This document shows, piece by piece, positions 52,977-61,457 of a DNA stretch of 64,000 nucleotides. Position numbers and translations under genes: made by a program. Source of the DNA: Ruminococcus sp. (lineage in GTDB: Bacteria > Bacillota > Clostridia > Oscillospirales > Ruminococcaceae); NCBI GenBank assembly GCA_017475555.1, contig JAFVFL010000046.1:62001-126000 (forward strand), read 5' to 3'. The first letter of the stretch is position 1, and each line of letters starts with the position of its first letter. The notes beneath the pieces are model-generated. The model searched no databases and had not been told where the DNA came from. It saw only the letters and a program-made list of their open reading frames with translations.

Positions 52977-55295
52977 TCAGGTATCATGCTTAACCCGGTC
53001 ATGCTCCTCTGCTCTCTTCCCGTCATTGAAGCGGTCGAGAGTACCTACGAGATATCCGGTAATGCGGCGGATACGGTCGAATGCGGTATTGTCGCTGTGC
53101 TCACGTCTTCCGCAGCAAGGGCACACATCACCGATTATTCCTGTATATCCGCAGCACGGGTCACGATCGACAGGATGATTTATCGCACCGTAGCCGATAC
53201 CGTTCTCCTTCATGCAGCGGACTATCTTCTCAAACGCCGGCAGATTCTCCAGCGGATCGCCGTCAAGCTCGATATAGCTGATGTGTCCGGCGTTGGTCAG
53301 CTCGTGGTACGGAGCCTCTATTTTTATCTTCTCAAATGCACTTATCGGGTAATATACCGGTACATGGAACGAATTGGTGTAGTAATCCCTGTCGGTAACA
53401 CCCTCGATCACGCCGTAGTTCTTTGCGTCCATACGCACAAATCTGCCGGAAAGTCCCTCAGCCGGAGTTGCGAGCAGAGAGTAATTCAGCCCTGTCTTTG
53501 CAGATTCGTCATCAAGCCGCTTCCTCATTCTGCCGATTATCTGTAACCCAAGCTTTCTTGCCTCCTCAGATTCGCCATGGTGTGCTCCGATGAGAGCCTT
53601 CAGTGTCTCAGCAAGTCCGATAAATCCGACTGAAAGAGTGCCGTGTCTGAGTACCTCATCAATAGTGTCCTCAGGCGAGAGCTTGTCAGAATCTATCCAT
53701 ATGCCCTGACCCATGAGGAACGGGAAATTGCGGACTCTCTTCTTGCACTGTATCCTGAATCTGTGATCGAGCTGTGCGATAGCAAGGTTCATCATGGCGT
53801 CGAGCTTCTCATAGAACTTATCAACATCATGGTCTGACTCGATCGCAAGTCTCGGCAGATTTATCGAGGTGAAGCTCAGATTTCCCCTGCCGGTGACTAT
53901 CTGTCTGTCCGGGTCATAATTATTGCCGATAACTCTTGTGCGGCAGCCCATGTATGCGATCTCGGTGTCCGGGTCGCCCTCCTTGTAATACTGCTTGTTG
54001 TAGGGAGCGTCGATGAACGAGAAATTCGGGAAAAGACGCTTCGCAGATACTCTGCACGCAAGCTTGAACAGGTCGTAGTTCGGGTCGCCCGGATTATAGT
54101 TCACGCCCTCCTTTATCTTGAAAATATGTATCGGGAATATCGGTGTTTCGCCGTTTCCAAGTCCTGCCTCCTGAGCGAGAAGGACATTCTTTATCACCAT
54201 TCTGCCCTCAGGCGAGGTATCTGTACCGTAATTTATGGAGCTGAACGGAGTCTGAGCACCTGCACGGCTGTTCATGGTGTTAAGGTTGTGGATAAGTGCC
54301 TCCATAGCCTGATATGCAGCCCGGTCAGTCTCCTTTTCGGCATTCTTCTGTGCAAAGAGCTGTATCTTCTCTGCCGAAGCCCTGTCGGTATATTCAAGAA
54401 GGTACTCAAGCTCCTTCTCCTGATATCCGTTATCGTTGGCGAGGACGGGCTTTATCCCGTATTTTTCTTCAATATCAGCCTTTATACTCTTTGCAGTCTC
54501 CGTTGCATTCTCCGCACCGGCGAGCAGACAAAGACCCCTTGCAATGTTCTGTACATATCTGCTTGCATAGGTCTTCTTGATACCCTCAGCCATAGCGTAA
54601 TCAAACGTCGGGATACTCTGTCCGCCGTGCTGGTCGTTCTGGTTGGACTGTATGGCGATGCAGGCGAGGGCTGAATAGCTCGAAATATCGTTAGGCTCGC
54701 GCAGGAAGCCATGACCTGTAGAAAAGCCGTTCCTGAACAGCTTCTTGAGGTCTATCTGAGTACAGGTAGTCGTGAGTGTGTAGAAATCGAGGTCATGGAT
54801 ATGGATATCGCCGTCACGATGAGCCTTGGCGTGCTCCGGGTCGAGGACGTACATCTCATAGTAAGCCTTTGCCGAAACAGAGCCGTATTTGAGCATAGTT
54901 CCCATAGCTGTATCGCCGTCGATATTTGCATTCTCACGCTTGATATCGCTCTCCTTTGCGGTGCTGAACGTCAGCTCATTAAGCACGCACATAAGATTAG
55001 TTTTCATCTCACGGGAGCGTGTCCTCTCGTGCCGGTAGAGGATATAAGCCTTAGCAGTACGGGCATGACCATTTTCGATAAGCACCTTCTCAACGAGATC
55101 CTGTATCTCCTCAACAGTCGGCACACCGTCCGGGTGAGTATCCTCATACAGCTTGCAGACCTGTGCAGCTATCTGCATGGCAGTCTCCATGTCGCTTCCG
55201 CCGCATGATTCCGCAGCCTTGAACACAGCGTTAGCTATCTTCTCGATATTGAACGGCACCCTTCTGCCGTCTCTTTTTATGATATGTACGATCAT
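52977..55295 (-). CDS. nrdD: Anaerobic ribonucleoside-triphosphate reductase
   Basis: A 772-residue class III reductase: N-terminal ATP-cone (IVHIIKRDGRRVPFNIEKI), catalytic barrel, four-Cys zinc site near the end (CCGY...CPCC) and glycyl radical motif RRITGYLVGTLDRF with Gly747. It makes dNTPs without oxygen, as expected for a strict anaerobe. Ribosome site GAGGAGCTGTGTC. Promoter at 55481-55509 with an NrdR box between it and the gene. Confidence 0.96.
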   Translation of the reverse strand: MIVHIIKRDGRRVPFNIEKIANAVFKAAESCGGSDMETAMQIAAQVCKLYEDTHPDGVPTVEEIQDLVEKVLIENGHARTAKAYILYRHERTRSREMKTNLMCVLNELTFSTAKESDIKRENANIDGDTAMGTMLKYGSVSAKAYYEMYVLDPEHAKAHRDGDIHIHDLDFYTLTTTCTQIDLKKLFRNGFSTGHGFLREPNDISSYSALACIAIQSNQNDQHGGQSIPTFDYAMAEGIKKTYASRYVQNIARGLCLLAGAENATETAKSIKADIEEKYGIKPVLANDNGYQEKELEYLLEYTDRASAEKIQLFAQKNAEKETDRAAYQAMEALIHNLNTMNSRAGAQTPFSSINYGTDTSPEGRMVIKNVLLAQEAGLGNGETPIFPIHIFKIKEGVNYNPGDPNYDLFKLACRVSAKRLFPNFSFIDAPYNKQYYKEGDPDTEIAYMGCRTRVIGNNYDPDRQIVTGRGNLSFTSINLPRLAIESDHDVDKFYEKLDAMMNLAIAQLDHRFRIQCKKRVRNFPFLMGQGIWIDSDKLSPEDTIDEVLRHGTLSVGFIGLAETLKALIGAHHGESEEARKLGLQIIGRMRKRLDDESAKTGLNYSLLATPAEGLSGRFVRMDAKNYGVIEGVTDRDYYTNSFHVPVYYPISAFEKIKIEAPYHELTNAGHISYIELDGDPLENLPAFEKIVRCMKENGIGYGAINHPVDRDPCCGYTGIIGDVCPCCGRREHSDNTAFDRIRRITGYLVGTLDRFNDGKRAEEHDRVKHDT

Positions 55296-55430
55296 GACAC
55301 AGCTCCTCTTCTCATTATTTTCAGACTATAACGGGTTAATTCTGGTCGTTCTGCAGTTTCCATGCTCTCCGTATCCCGGAGCATTTTTGTTCAGGATATT
55401 TTTGAAACGCTGTTTTCAAAACACCATAAA

Positions 55431-55446
55431 ACACTATATATTGTGT
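55431..55446. promoter_or_regulatory. NrdR box 1
   Basis: Palindrome ACACTATATATTGTGT, a close match to the NrdR-box consensus, lying about 30 bases downstream of the nrdD transcription start. Confidence 0.8.
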
Positions 55447-55480
55447 TGCACGTTTTTCTCTCTTTCATGTAGCATATATT

Positions 55481-55509
55481 AGTATAATACAAATTTTCCG
55501 GCTTGTCAA
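55481..55509 (-). promoter_or_regulatory. Promoter of nrdD-nrdG
   Basis: Minus strand: TTGACA 55509-55504, 17-bp spacer, TATACT 55486-55481. Confidence 0.8.
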
Positions 55510-55641
55510 TCACGAATATAGACAATCAAAATCATATTTTTCGGTTCCATAATTGTGGATTTCTGACAATTTTTTCTTTTAATTTGAGTTTTTCAGCGAT
55601 TTTCCGTTGGTGTATCAGAATATTATGCAAATTACCTATTG

Positions 55642-55657
55642 ACACAATATATTGTGT
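55642..55657. promoter_or_regulatory. NrdR box 2
   Basis: Perfect palindrome ACACAATATATTGTGT, overlapping a TTGACA at 55639-55644 on the plus strand, 195 bases from box 1. Confidence 0.7.
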
Positions 55658-55695
55658 TGCCTGCAACAGTAAATCTATTGACCCGGAGAGACTTT

Positions 55696-55842
55696 ATGCG
55701 TGACGAAGCAGACCTGATACGGCAAAAAATCTGTACGTTCCCTGACTTTTATATGGCTAAAGCCAACAAATGCAAACACCGTATATTGTGCAGAGCTACA
55801 AAACGGCCGGATAAAAACAAAAATTTTTGTTGGTTATTGTAA
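55696..55842 (+). CDS. Candidate 48-residue protein
   Basis: ATG at 55696 follows a good ribosome site (CGGAGAGACTTT). The peptide is basic with four cysteines (KICTFPDFY; KANKCKHRILCRAT) and stops at 55842, before the kinase promoter. No family recognised. It could be chance. Confidence 0.25.
   Translation: MRDEADLIRQKICTFPDFYMAKANKCKHRILCRATKRPDKNKNFCWLL
55776..55791. promoter_or_regulatory. NrdR box 3 (weaker)
   Basis: ACACCGTATATTGTGC, an NrdR-box-like palindrome with mismatches, about 45 bases upstream of the -35 of the kinase operon. Confidence 0.45.
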
Positions 55843-55865
55843 TTTTTGAACGAATGTGATATAAT
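55837..55865 (+). promoter_or_regulatory. Promoter of the kinase-VWA-PP2C operon
   Basis: TTGTAA at 55837-55842, 17-bp spacer ending ATGTGA, TATAAT at 55860-55865. Confidence 0.7.
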
Positions 55866-55920
55866 GTTGGTATAAAAGTGTATATTATGATTCTGCTTTT
55901 AAAAAGAAGGAGGTCAATTT

Positions 55921-57246
55921 ATGGAACTTAAAAAGGGTACTGTCCTCACTACCATTCAGGGCTGTAAGGTCACAGTCGATCATCTGATCGGCGACGGAGG
56001 TCAGGGCAGGGTGTACCTTGTCGATTATGCCGGCACTCCCAAAGCCATGAAGATCTATCATGAGACGTATCAGGAGAAAATGGCTGAAAAGGGCACGATC
56101 AGGGGATTCTATGACAATCTCAGACGCAACGCTTCAAATGCTCCTCCAGCCAGGAACTTCGTCTGGATAGATGATGTGCTCAAGTGGGACGGCGATCCTT
56201 CAAGCTGCTTCGGCTACATAATGGAGCTTATCCCCGACAACTACAAGGAGCTGACCGAATTCTACAACGCCTACGGCAGAGGCACTACCCTGTTCCCGTC
56301 ATATCACGAAATGTTCAGAGCCTGTATCAATATAACCGAGGGCTTTCGTGCTCTGCATAACAACGGCTACAGCTATCAGGACGTAAACAACGGCAATTTC
56401 TTCATAGACCCTGAGACCGGTGATGTGCTGATCTGCGACAATGATAACGTCTCCGTCAATAAAACGAACTTCGGTCTTGGCGGAAAGATGAGATATATGG
56501 CTCCGGAGGTCGTTCTTGGTGCAAACCCGGACAGATGCTCTGACAGATTCTCGCTCGCTGTTGTGCTTTTCAGGCTGCTTTTCCGCAGACAGCATCCTTT
56601 TGAGGGAAAATATACCAGCGTTCCGTGCATGACCCCTAAGCGTGAGAAGCTGTTCTACGGCAGCGATCCGGTCTTCCTTTTCGATAAGGACGACAACAGA
56701 AATTCTCCGATACCTCAGCTCAACAAGGCTGTAATGGTGCTCTGGCCGAGATACCCCGACTATATAAGGCAGCTGTTCATGCAGACCTTCTCAAAAAACG
56801 GGATAAAAAATCCCGAACGGCGTCCGGCTGACCTTGTATGGCTCATAGCCTTTTCTCAGCTCGATGCGTGTACTGTAAGGTGCCACGACTGCGGAAGGAC
56901 TGTGTTCCTTGAGGCTGAGAACAGCGTCAGATGCAGCAAGTGCGGAAAGCTCTGCTCATCACCGGTGCATTTTATCAACAACAACTACGAGCTTCCTGTG
57001 GTCCCCGGCTCGCAGATAACCGAATTCATCGTAGATGATACAACAAAGAACTCCTCAAGGCTGTATTTTGAGCTGGTACGCAACTCAGCAGGTGTGCCGG
57101 CGGTAAAGAACTGTTCGGACGACCTGTGGAGCATAAGCTACAAAAGCGGCAGAATGACAGAGCTGAAGGGCGGTGAGGAAGCCGAATTTGAGGACGGAAT
57201 GGACATAATGGCAAGGGGCACACATATAGAGCTGAAAGTTATATGA
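55921..57246 (+). CDS. Protein kinase with zinc ribbon, TerY-P triad type
   Basis: A 441-residue protein. Kinase domain (about 1-310): Gly loop GDGGQGRV (24-31), Lys44 in KAMK, catalytic loop YQDVNNGN (D154, N159), metal Asp in ICDNDN (D173; DND in place of DFG) and APE (194-196). The HRD triplet is YQD. Then a zinc ribbon (C321, C324, C338, C341) and a C-terminal beta domain of about 85 residues. This set is typical of the kinases found with TerY-type VWA and PP2C proteins (TerY-P triad). Key catalytic residues are present, so it is probably active. Ribosome site AGAAGGAGG. First gene of the operon. Confidence 0.88.
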   Translation: MELKKGTVLTTIQGCKVTVDHLIGDGGQGRVYLVDYAGTPKAMKIYHETYQEKMAEKGTIRGFYDNLRRNASNAPPARNFVWIDDVLKWDGDPSSCFGYIMELIPDNYKELTEFYNAYGRGTTLFPSYHEMFRACINITEGFRALHNNGYSYQDVNNGNFFIDPETGDVLICDNDNVSVNKTNFGLGGKMRYMAPEVVLGANPDRCSDRFSLAVVLFRLLFRRQHPFEGKYTSVPCMTPKREKLFYGSDPVFLFDKDDNRNSPIPQLNKAVMVLWPRYPDYIRQLFMQTFSKNGIKNPERRPADLVWLIAFSQLDACTVRCHDCGRTVFLEAENSVRCSKCGKLCSSPVHFINNNYELPVVPGSQITEFIVDDTTKNSSRLYFELVRNSAGVPAVKNCSDDLWSISYKSGRMTELKGGEEAEFEDGMDIMARGTHIELKVI

Positions 57247-57279
57247 GCTTTATCAATCAAATGAAAAGAGGTAATAATT

Positions 57280-58074
57280 ATGAACACTGACAACCTTGAT
57301 CTCCGTATAAACAATGCCGACGATGAGGATCTGCCGGCACCGCCGAAAAAGACCATGCCGCTGTTCTATGTTGTGGACAACTCCGGCAGCATGGCTGGCG
57401 ACAAGATACAGACAGTGAATGCGGCTCTTGAGGAGATAATGGGTCTTCTTGATGAGATCTCAAAGAGCAACGATGACGCAGATATCAAGATCGGCTGCAT
57501 TACGTTCGACACCAGTGCAAAGATAATCACCAAAACTCCCGTCTCACCAGCTGATTTCAAGTATGAGATAACCACCAACAGAGGACTGACTGCACTCGGC
57601 GATGCACTCACAAAGCTCGACTGGATGCTTTCAAGGGATCACTTCCTCAAGGGCGATAATTTTGTACGCCCGGTCATCATTTTCCTCAGCGACGGAGCAC
57701 CTACAGATGAATGGGAGTCCAAGCTGAAGAAGCTCTCCGAGAACAACTGGTACAAGTATGCACTCAAATTCTCATTCGCTATCGGCAAGGACGCAAATGA
57801 ACCGGAGAATAAGAGCATTCTCATGAAGCTCACCGGCTCTAAGTCAGATGAGCTTGTAATGGAGGTAAATAACGCTGTTAAGCTCAGGGAGTATCTCAAG
57901 GAGATCTCTGTAGTAGCTTCAAAGTTCAACACACGCTCCGCTACAACAAATGCCTCTGAGGATCCTGAGGAAATGGCTAAGGATGTAAAGAAGGAGGCAA
58001 AGAAGAACGCACAGGTCGATCCGGCAACTACCGGAAAGAACAAGGGCAAGGACCCCTTCGGAACCAACTGGTGA
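57280..58074 (+). CDS. TerY-like VWA protein ending in DPFG
   Basis: A 264-residue cytoplasmic von Willebrand A protein. MIDAS motif DNSGS (D33, S35, S37), Thr in GLTALGDAL and the Asp block FLSDGAPTD, so metal binding should be intact. The C-terminus is a Lys/Ala-rich tail ending KGKDPFGTNW. TerY proteins are the scaffold of kinase-phosphatase triads. The tail motif DPFG recalls the SPFG repeats of the protein at 60257. It lies 33 bases after the kinase gene. Confidence 0.88.
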   Translation: MNTDNLDLRINNADDEDLPAPPKKTMPLFYVVDNSGSMAGDKIQTVNAALEEIMGLLDEISKSNDDADIKIGCITFDTSAKIITKTPVSPADFKYEITTNRGLTALGDALTKLDWMLSRDHFLKGDNFVRPVIIFLSDGAPTDEWESKLKKLSENNWYKYALKFSFAIGKDANEPENKSILMKLTGSKSDELVMEVNNAVKLREYLKEISVVASKFNTRSATTNASEDPEEMAKDVKKEAKKNAQVDPATTGKNKGKDPFGTNW

Positions 58075-58106
58075 TGATACTCTGACTACTTCATTGAAAG
58101 GAGTCT

Positions 58107-59228
58107 ATGATGAAAAGATTCAAAGCATTCACATCGAGCGTTATCGGAAGGGAGCACGTAAGGAGCGGAAAGGTCTGCCAGGACTCCGTGGGGAGCTACG
58201 AGGACGACGATATGGTCATCGCTGTCGTGTCAGACGGACACGGCTCTCCGCAGTATTTCCGCTCGGACAGAGGCTCTGCATTTGCGGTTGAGGTATCGCT
58301 CCGCTGTGTGAGGGAGTTCATCTCCTCCTTTGATCTGCACGGCAGCTGTGACAGCTCACTTCTGCCTCTTTCGGAGCTTGACGATCCGGATTCGGCTGAG
58401 CAGTATCTTCACCGTCTTGAGGAGAGCATACTTGTGGAATGGAGCAATATGGTTGAGGAGGACAGGTACAAGGATCCGTTCACCGAGGAGGATCTTGCAC
58501 CGCTTTCACCGAAATACCGCACAAGATACCGGGGAGATCTGTATCCTCACGCCTACGGTGCGACCCTCATCATCACCGCAGCTACGGAAAGGTTCTGGTT
58601 CGTTATACAAATGGGCGACGGCTACGCTGTAAAGACCGGACGTGACGGCAGTACCGATGTAGCACTTGAGCTTGACCCTCTTTGTCAGTTCAACATCAGC
58701 ACCTCGCTGTGTCTTGAGGACGCTATGGAGCATTTCTGCCATGTCTTCAGCACTGAGCTGCCGGCTGCGTTATTCGCTGCAAGCGACGGAGTAGACGATT
58801 CCTATGTGAGCCGTGAGCTGCTGACAGACCTGTATGAGAGCATTGTTATCGGCTTCGGGAACGGATTTGAAGCCGGAAAAAAGAAAGTGGAGGATTTCCT
58901 TCCCGTGATAACCCGTGACGGTAAGGGCGACGATACCTCAATGGTGGGGATCATCGACGTTTCCGTTATCGAAAAGATTGCCGGAGAGTGCAGAGAAAAA
59001 CGCCGGAAAAGAAAGGACGCAGCACACATCTCGCAGACGTCAGACGAACCCTGGGACGGCTTGTCTGAGCCGCAGGGAGATGCTGCTGATCTGAGTGAGG
59101 ATATGCCGGAGCCTGGGCAGATACAGGACGGCAGTGAGGATACCGGTGACGGGAGTGCTGCACAGAATGAGGATACTGCCGCAGAAACGGCGGCTGAACC
59201 GATAGCTGAGGAGGGCGACAATGCTTGA
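58107..59228 (+). CDS. PP2C-type protein phosphatase with acidic tail
   Basis: A 373-residue Ser/Thr phosphatase of the PP2C group: RSGKVCQDSV at the start, metal motif SDGHG (42-46), MGDG, SDGVDD and GDDTSM near the end of the domain. A strongly acidic Glu/Asp/Ala tail follows (about 290-373). It should reverse phosphorylation by the kinase two genes upstream. Two adjacent ATG codons (58107, 58110); the second has better spacing from AAAGGAG. Its end overlaps the transglutaminase gene by 8 bases. Confidence 0.9.
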   Translation: MMKRFKAFTSSVIGREHVRSGKVCQDSVGSYEDDDMVIAVVSDGHGSPQYFRSDRGSAFAVEVSLRCVREFISSFDLHGSCDSSLLPLSELDDPDSAEQYLHRLEESILVEWSNMVEEDRYKDPFTEEDLAPLSPKYRTRYRGDLYPHAYGATLIITAATERFWFVIQMGDGYAVKTGRDGSTDVALELDPLCQFNISTSLCLEDAMEHFCHVFSTELPAALFAASDGVDDSYVSRELLTDLYESIVIGFGNGFEAGKKKVEDFLPVITRDGKGDDTSMVGIIDVSVIEKIAGECREKRRKRKDAAHISQTSDEPWDGLSEPQGDAADLSEDMPEPGQIQDGSEDTGDGSAAQNEDTAAETAAEPIAEEGDNA

Positions 59229-60222
59229 TGAGTATGTAAAATATTATTACCTCGCACTGAACAAGGAAGAAAAGCAGGCTTATCTTGCGGTGTATGAGGC
59301 ACTCCGCAAAAAGGAGAAGTCCGTCAGGCTGAAAAAGGGTCTGACCTGCGACTACGCAAAGGCGATACTCTGGGCGGTATACAGCGATTGTCCGTCGTTC
59401 TACTACCTCGACCCTTATACTATACGTATATGCGGCTACAGCACACACTCCGAGCTGATTCTTAAATATATTTACACGGACGAGCAGATAAAGCAGTATG
59501 ACGAAAGGCTTCACAAGGGCTGTCTTCTCTTCAAGGAGAGGTATATCACTGATAACATGAGTGCCTACAGGAAGGAATTTGAGATACACAACTATCTTGT
59601 CCGCAATATCAAGTATGACTATGATGCGGCAAATCACAAAAAGATCGTCGGTGAGGCATACAACGTCATAGGAGCCCTGCTGCTCAAGAAGGCTGTATGC
59701 TGGGGGATATCGCTTGCCTTCAAGCTGCTTGCGGATTACTGCGGTCTGAAGTGCTTTGTAGTTATCGGTGCTGCAAGTGCTTCGTGGGCTGGAGACAATC
59801 ATGCATGGAACATAGTAAAGCTCGATGACGGCTGCGATTATCACCTGGACGTGACATGGGATATCAAGGAGAACGGCGAGACAAAGTATTACTTTGAGTA
59901 TATGAATCTTGACGATTCCATGATAGGGCTCGACCACAGCTGGAACAACTGGATATATCCGGAGTGTACCCAGCATACCTATAATTATTACTTCAGAAAC
60001 GGACTTTTCGTAAGAAGTCTTGACGATGTTACGGCGTTTACCGAAAAGAAGCTGCGTGAGGGCAATGACTTCGTGGCATTCAAGTACGCAAGGAATAAAA
60101 TGCCGACCGCCGAGCAGATACTGAATGCCGTCATAGAGGGCATGAAAAAAGTAAGACCGGGAAAGGCTGCAAAGGCAAGGGTCTCTCCGGTAACGCATAA
60201 TGTGTATATCGAGATACAGTAA
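59221..60222 (+). CDS. Transglutaminase-like protein in the TerY-P operon
   Basis: A 333-residue cytoplasmic protein with a transglutaminase/protease-like core (about 115-245). The catalytic triad is complete: C160 in KKAVCWGISLAF, H194 in GDNHAWNIV, D210 in YHLDVTWD. Such folds act as peptidases or cross-linking enzymes. The N-terminal 110 residues are helical and unassigned. No signal peptide. Overlap with the PP2C gene suggests joint production. It could process a target tagged by the kinase; that is inference. Confidence 0.85.
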   Translation: MLDEYVKYYYLALNKEEKQAYLAVYEALRKKEKSVRLKKGLTCDYAKAILWAVYSDCPSFYYLDPYTIRICGYSTHSELILKYIYTDEQIKQYDERLHKGCLLFKERYITDNMSAYRKEFEIHNYLVRNIKYDYDAANHKKIVGEAYNVIGALLLKKAVCWGISLAFKLLADYCGLKCFVVIGAASASWAGDNHAWNIVKLDDGCDYHLDVTWDIKENGETKYYFEYMNLDDSMIGLDHSWNNWIYPECTQHTYNYYFRNGLFVRSLDDVTAFTEKKLREGNDFVAFKYARNKMPTAEQILNAVIEGMKKVRPGKAAKARVSPVTHNVYIEIQ

Positions 60223-60256
60223 AGCTGTATTTCGTCAAAAGTAAAGGGGGCGTGAA

Positions 60257-61417
60257 ATGGGTACTTTTTCTGAGCTGCTGATAGAGGTCTTCAGGCTCTA
60301 CGGCAGCATGGATATACTCTGTGACAGGAATATCCTGCACGCCTACCTCTGCGATCTTTCCGAGGGACAGTTCATCAAGGAGATACATCTCATGGAACGC
60401 CTCAGTGAAAAGGTGCTTTCCGATCTGCACGATGCGTCAGGTGCCTCAGGTCTGGACATAGCCAAAAACCGGCTGCGGTACTATCTGGTCGATGAGGAGC
60501 TGATAAACGAGGTCTACGCTGAAAGCCTGTCGGAATCGCTTGTGAATGCAGTCAGGGGCTACAGAGGCTTGAAGGGTGAAACAGCAAGGCGTGATACAAG
60601 GAGCACGACACCGGGCGGCTCACCGTTCAAAAAGCAAAAGCCCGGACAGTCCGGCGGAAGCTCGCCGTTCGGTGAGCAGAAAAGGAACGAGTCTCCGTTC
60701 ACGAAGATCCCCTCAGGCGGCAAGTCTCCGTTTGAGGAAAAAAAGCCGCAGGAGAAAAACGGCTCCCCGTTCACAAAGCAGCAGTCCGGCGGCAGCTCCC
60801 CTTTCGGTGAAATCAGCAAGGGCAGCAAGCCGCACTTCAAAGCGTCTGACCCTATGCCGGACGATCCTATAATCACCAAGGAGAAGCTTGATACCGCAAA
60901 GGGCATAACACACTATCCGGATTGGGTGATAACGACTGCCGCAGATCTGATAGACCACAGACTCGACCAGATAGCTTCACTCAGCAAGTGGAGCAACAAG
61001 GACTACCTTGAGCTTGCGGTAATGATGAAGCAGATACGGAGCTTTTTGATACGCCGTGATATCAGACACCCGAAGCTCGATCCAAACATAGTAAGGGACG
61101 AGAGTGTTGTAAAGGCAGAAATAAAAAAGAACCACCCGATACAGATATTGCTTGCGTCCAGAGATTCAGATGTAAAGTACAGCAGTCTGAGCGATCTTGA
61201 CAGCCTGTATGTCAACAGCATTTTTGTTCTGTACTTTGCCCTGATGAAACGGAATAACGCATTTTTGCTGCTCGAAAGATATCCGGCGGCTCATGTACTC
61301 GATGCGGCACAAAAAGCCGGCACTCCGAGGGTCAATTCGGAGGAGATGTTTTTTCTGCCAATGAAAAGACTTGAAATGGTCATAGAGCAGATCCAGAAGC
61401 TTTACGGAAGCAAGTGA
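60257..61417 (+). CDS. SPF-repeat protein of the TerY-P operon
   Basis: A 386-residue protein in three parts. An N-terminal helical module (about 1-105: ILCDRNILHAYLCDLSEG) resembles helical domains seen in other bacterial signalling proteins. A low-complexity middle (about 115-200) has six SPF motifs (SPFKK, SPFGEQ, SPFTKI, SPFEEK, SPFTKQ, SPFGEI) at DNA 60614-60821. The C-terminal helical domain (about 215-386) is unassigned. No signal or membrane segment. The repeats look like peptide docking motifs; the VWA protein in the same operon ends in DPFG. No named family known to me. Confidence 0.8.
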   Translation: MGTFSELLIEVFRLYGSMDILCDRNILHAYLCDLSEGQFIKEIHLMERLSEKVLSDLHDASGASGLDIAKNRLRYYLVDEELINEVYAESLSESLVNAVRGYRGLKGETARRDTRSTTPGGSPFKKQKPGQSGGSSPFGEQKRNESPFTKIPSGGKSPFEEKKPQEKNGSPFTKQQSGGSSPFGEISKGSKPHFKASDPMPDDPIITKEKLDTAKGITHYPDWVITTAADLIDHRLDQIASLSKWSNKDYLELAVMMKQIRSFLIRRDIRHPKLDPNIVRDESVVKAEIKKNHPIQILLASRDSDVKYSSLSDLDSLYVNSIFVLYFALMKRNNAFLLLERYPAAHVLDAAQKAGTPRVNSEEMFFLPMKRLEMVIEQIQKLYGSK

Positions 61418-61457
61418 TATACCGTCTATAACGACATAAAATGAAAGGAAAAACAGA

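Noticed and set aside
58966-60198. Minus-strand frame of 410 codons
   Set aside because: It runs antisense to the PP2C and transglutaminase genes, whose catalytic motifs are clear.
55921-61417. Classical tellurium-resistance (ter) operon
   Set aside because: No TerC, TerD or TerB-type genes are found; only the TerY-P-like triad is present.
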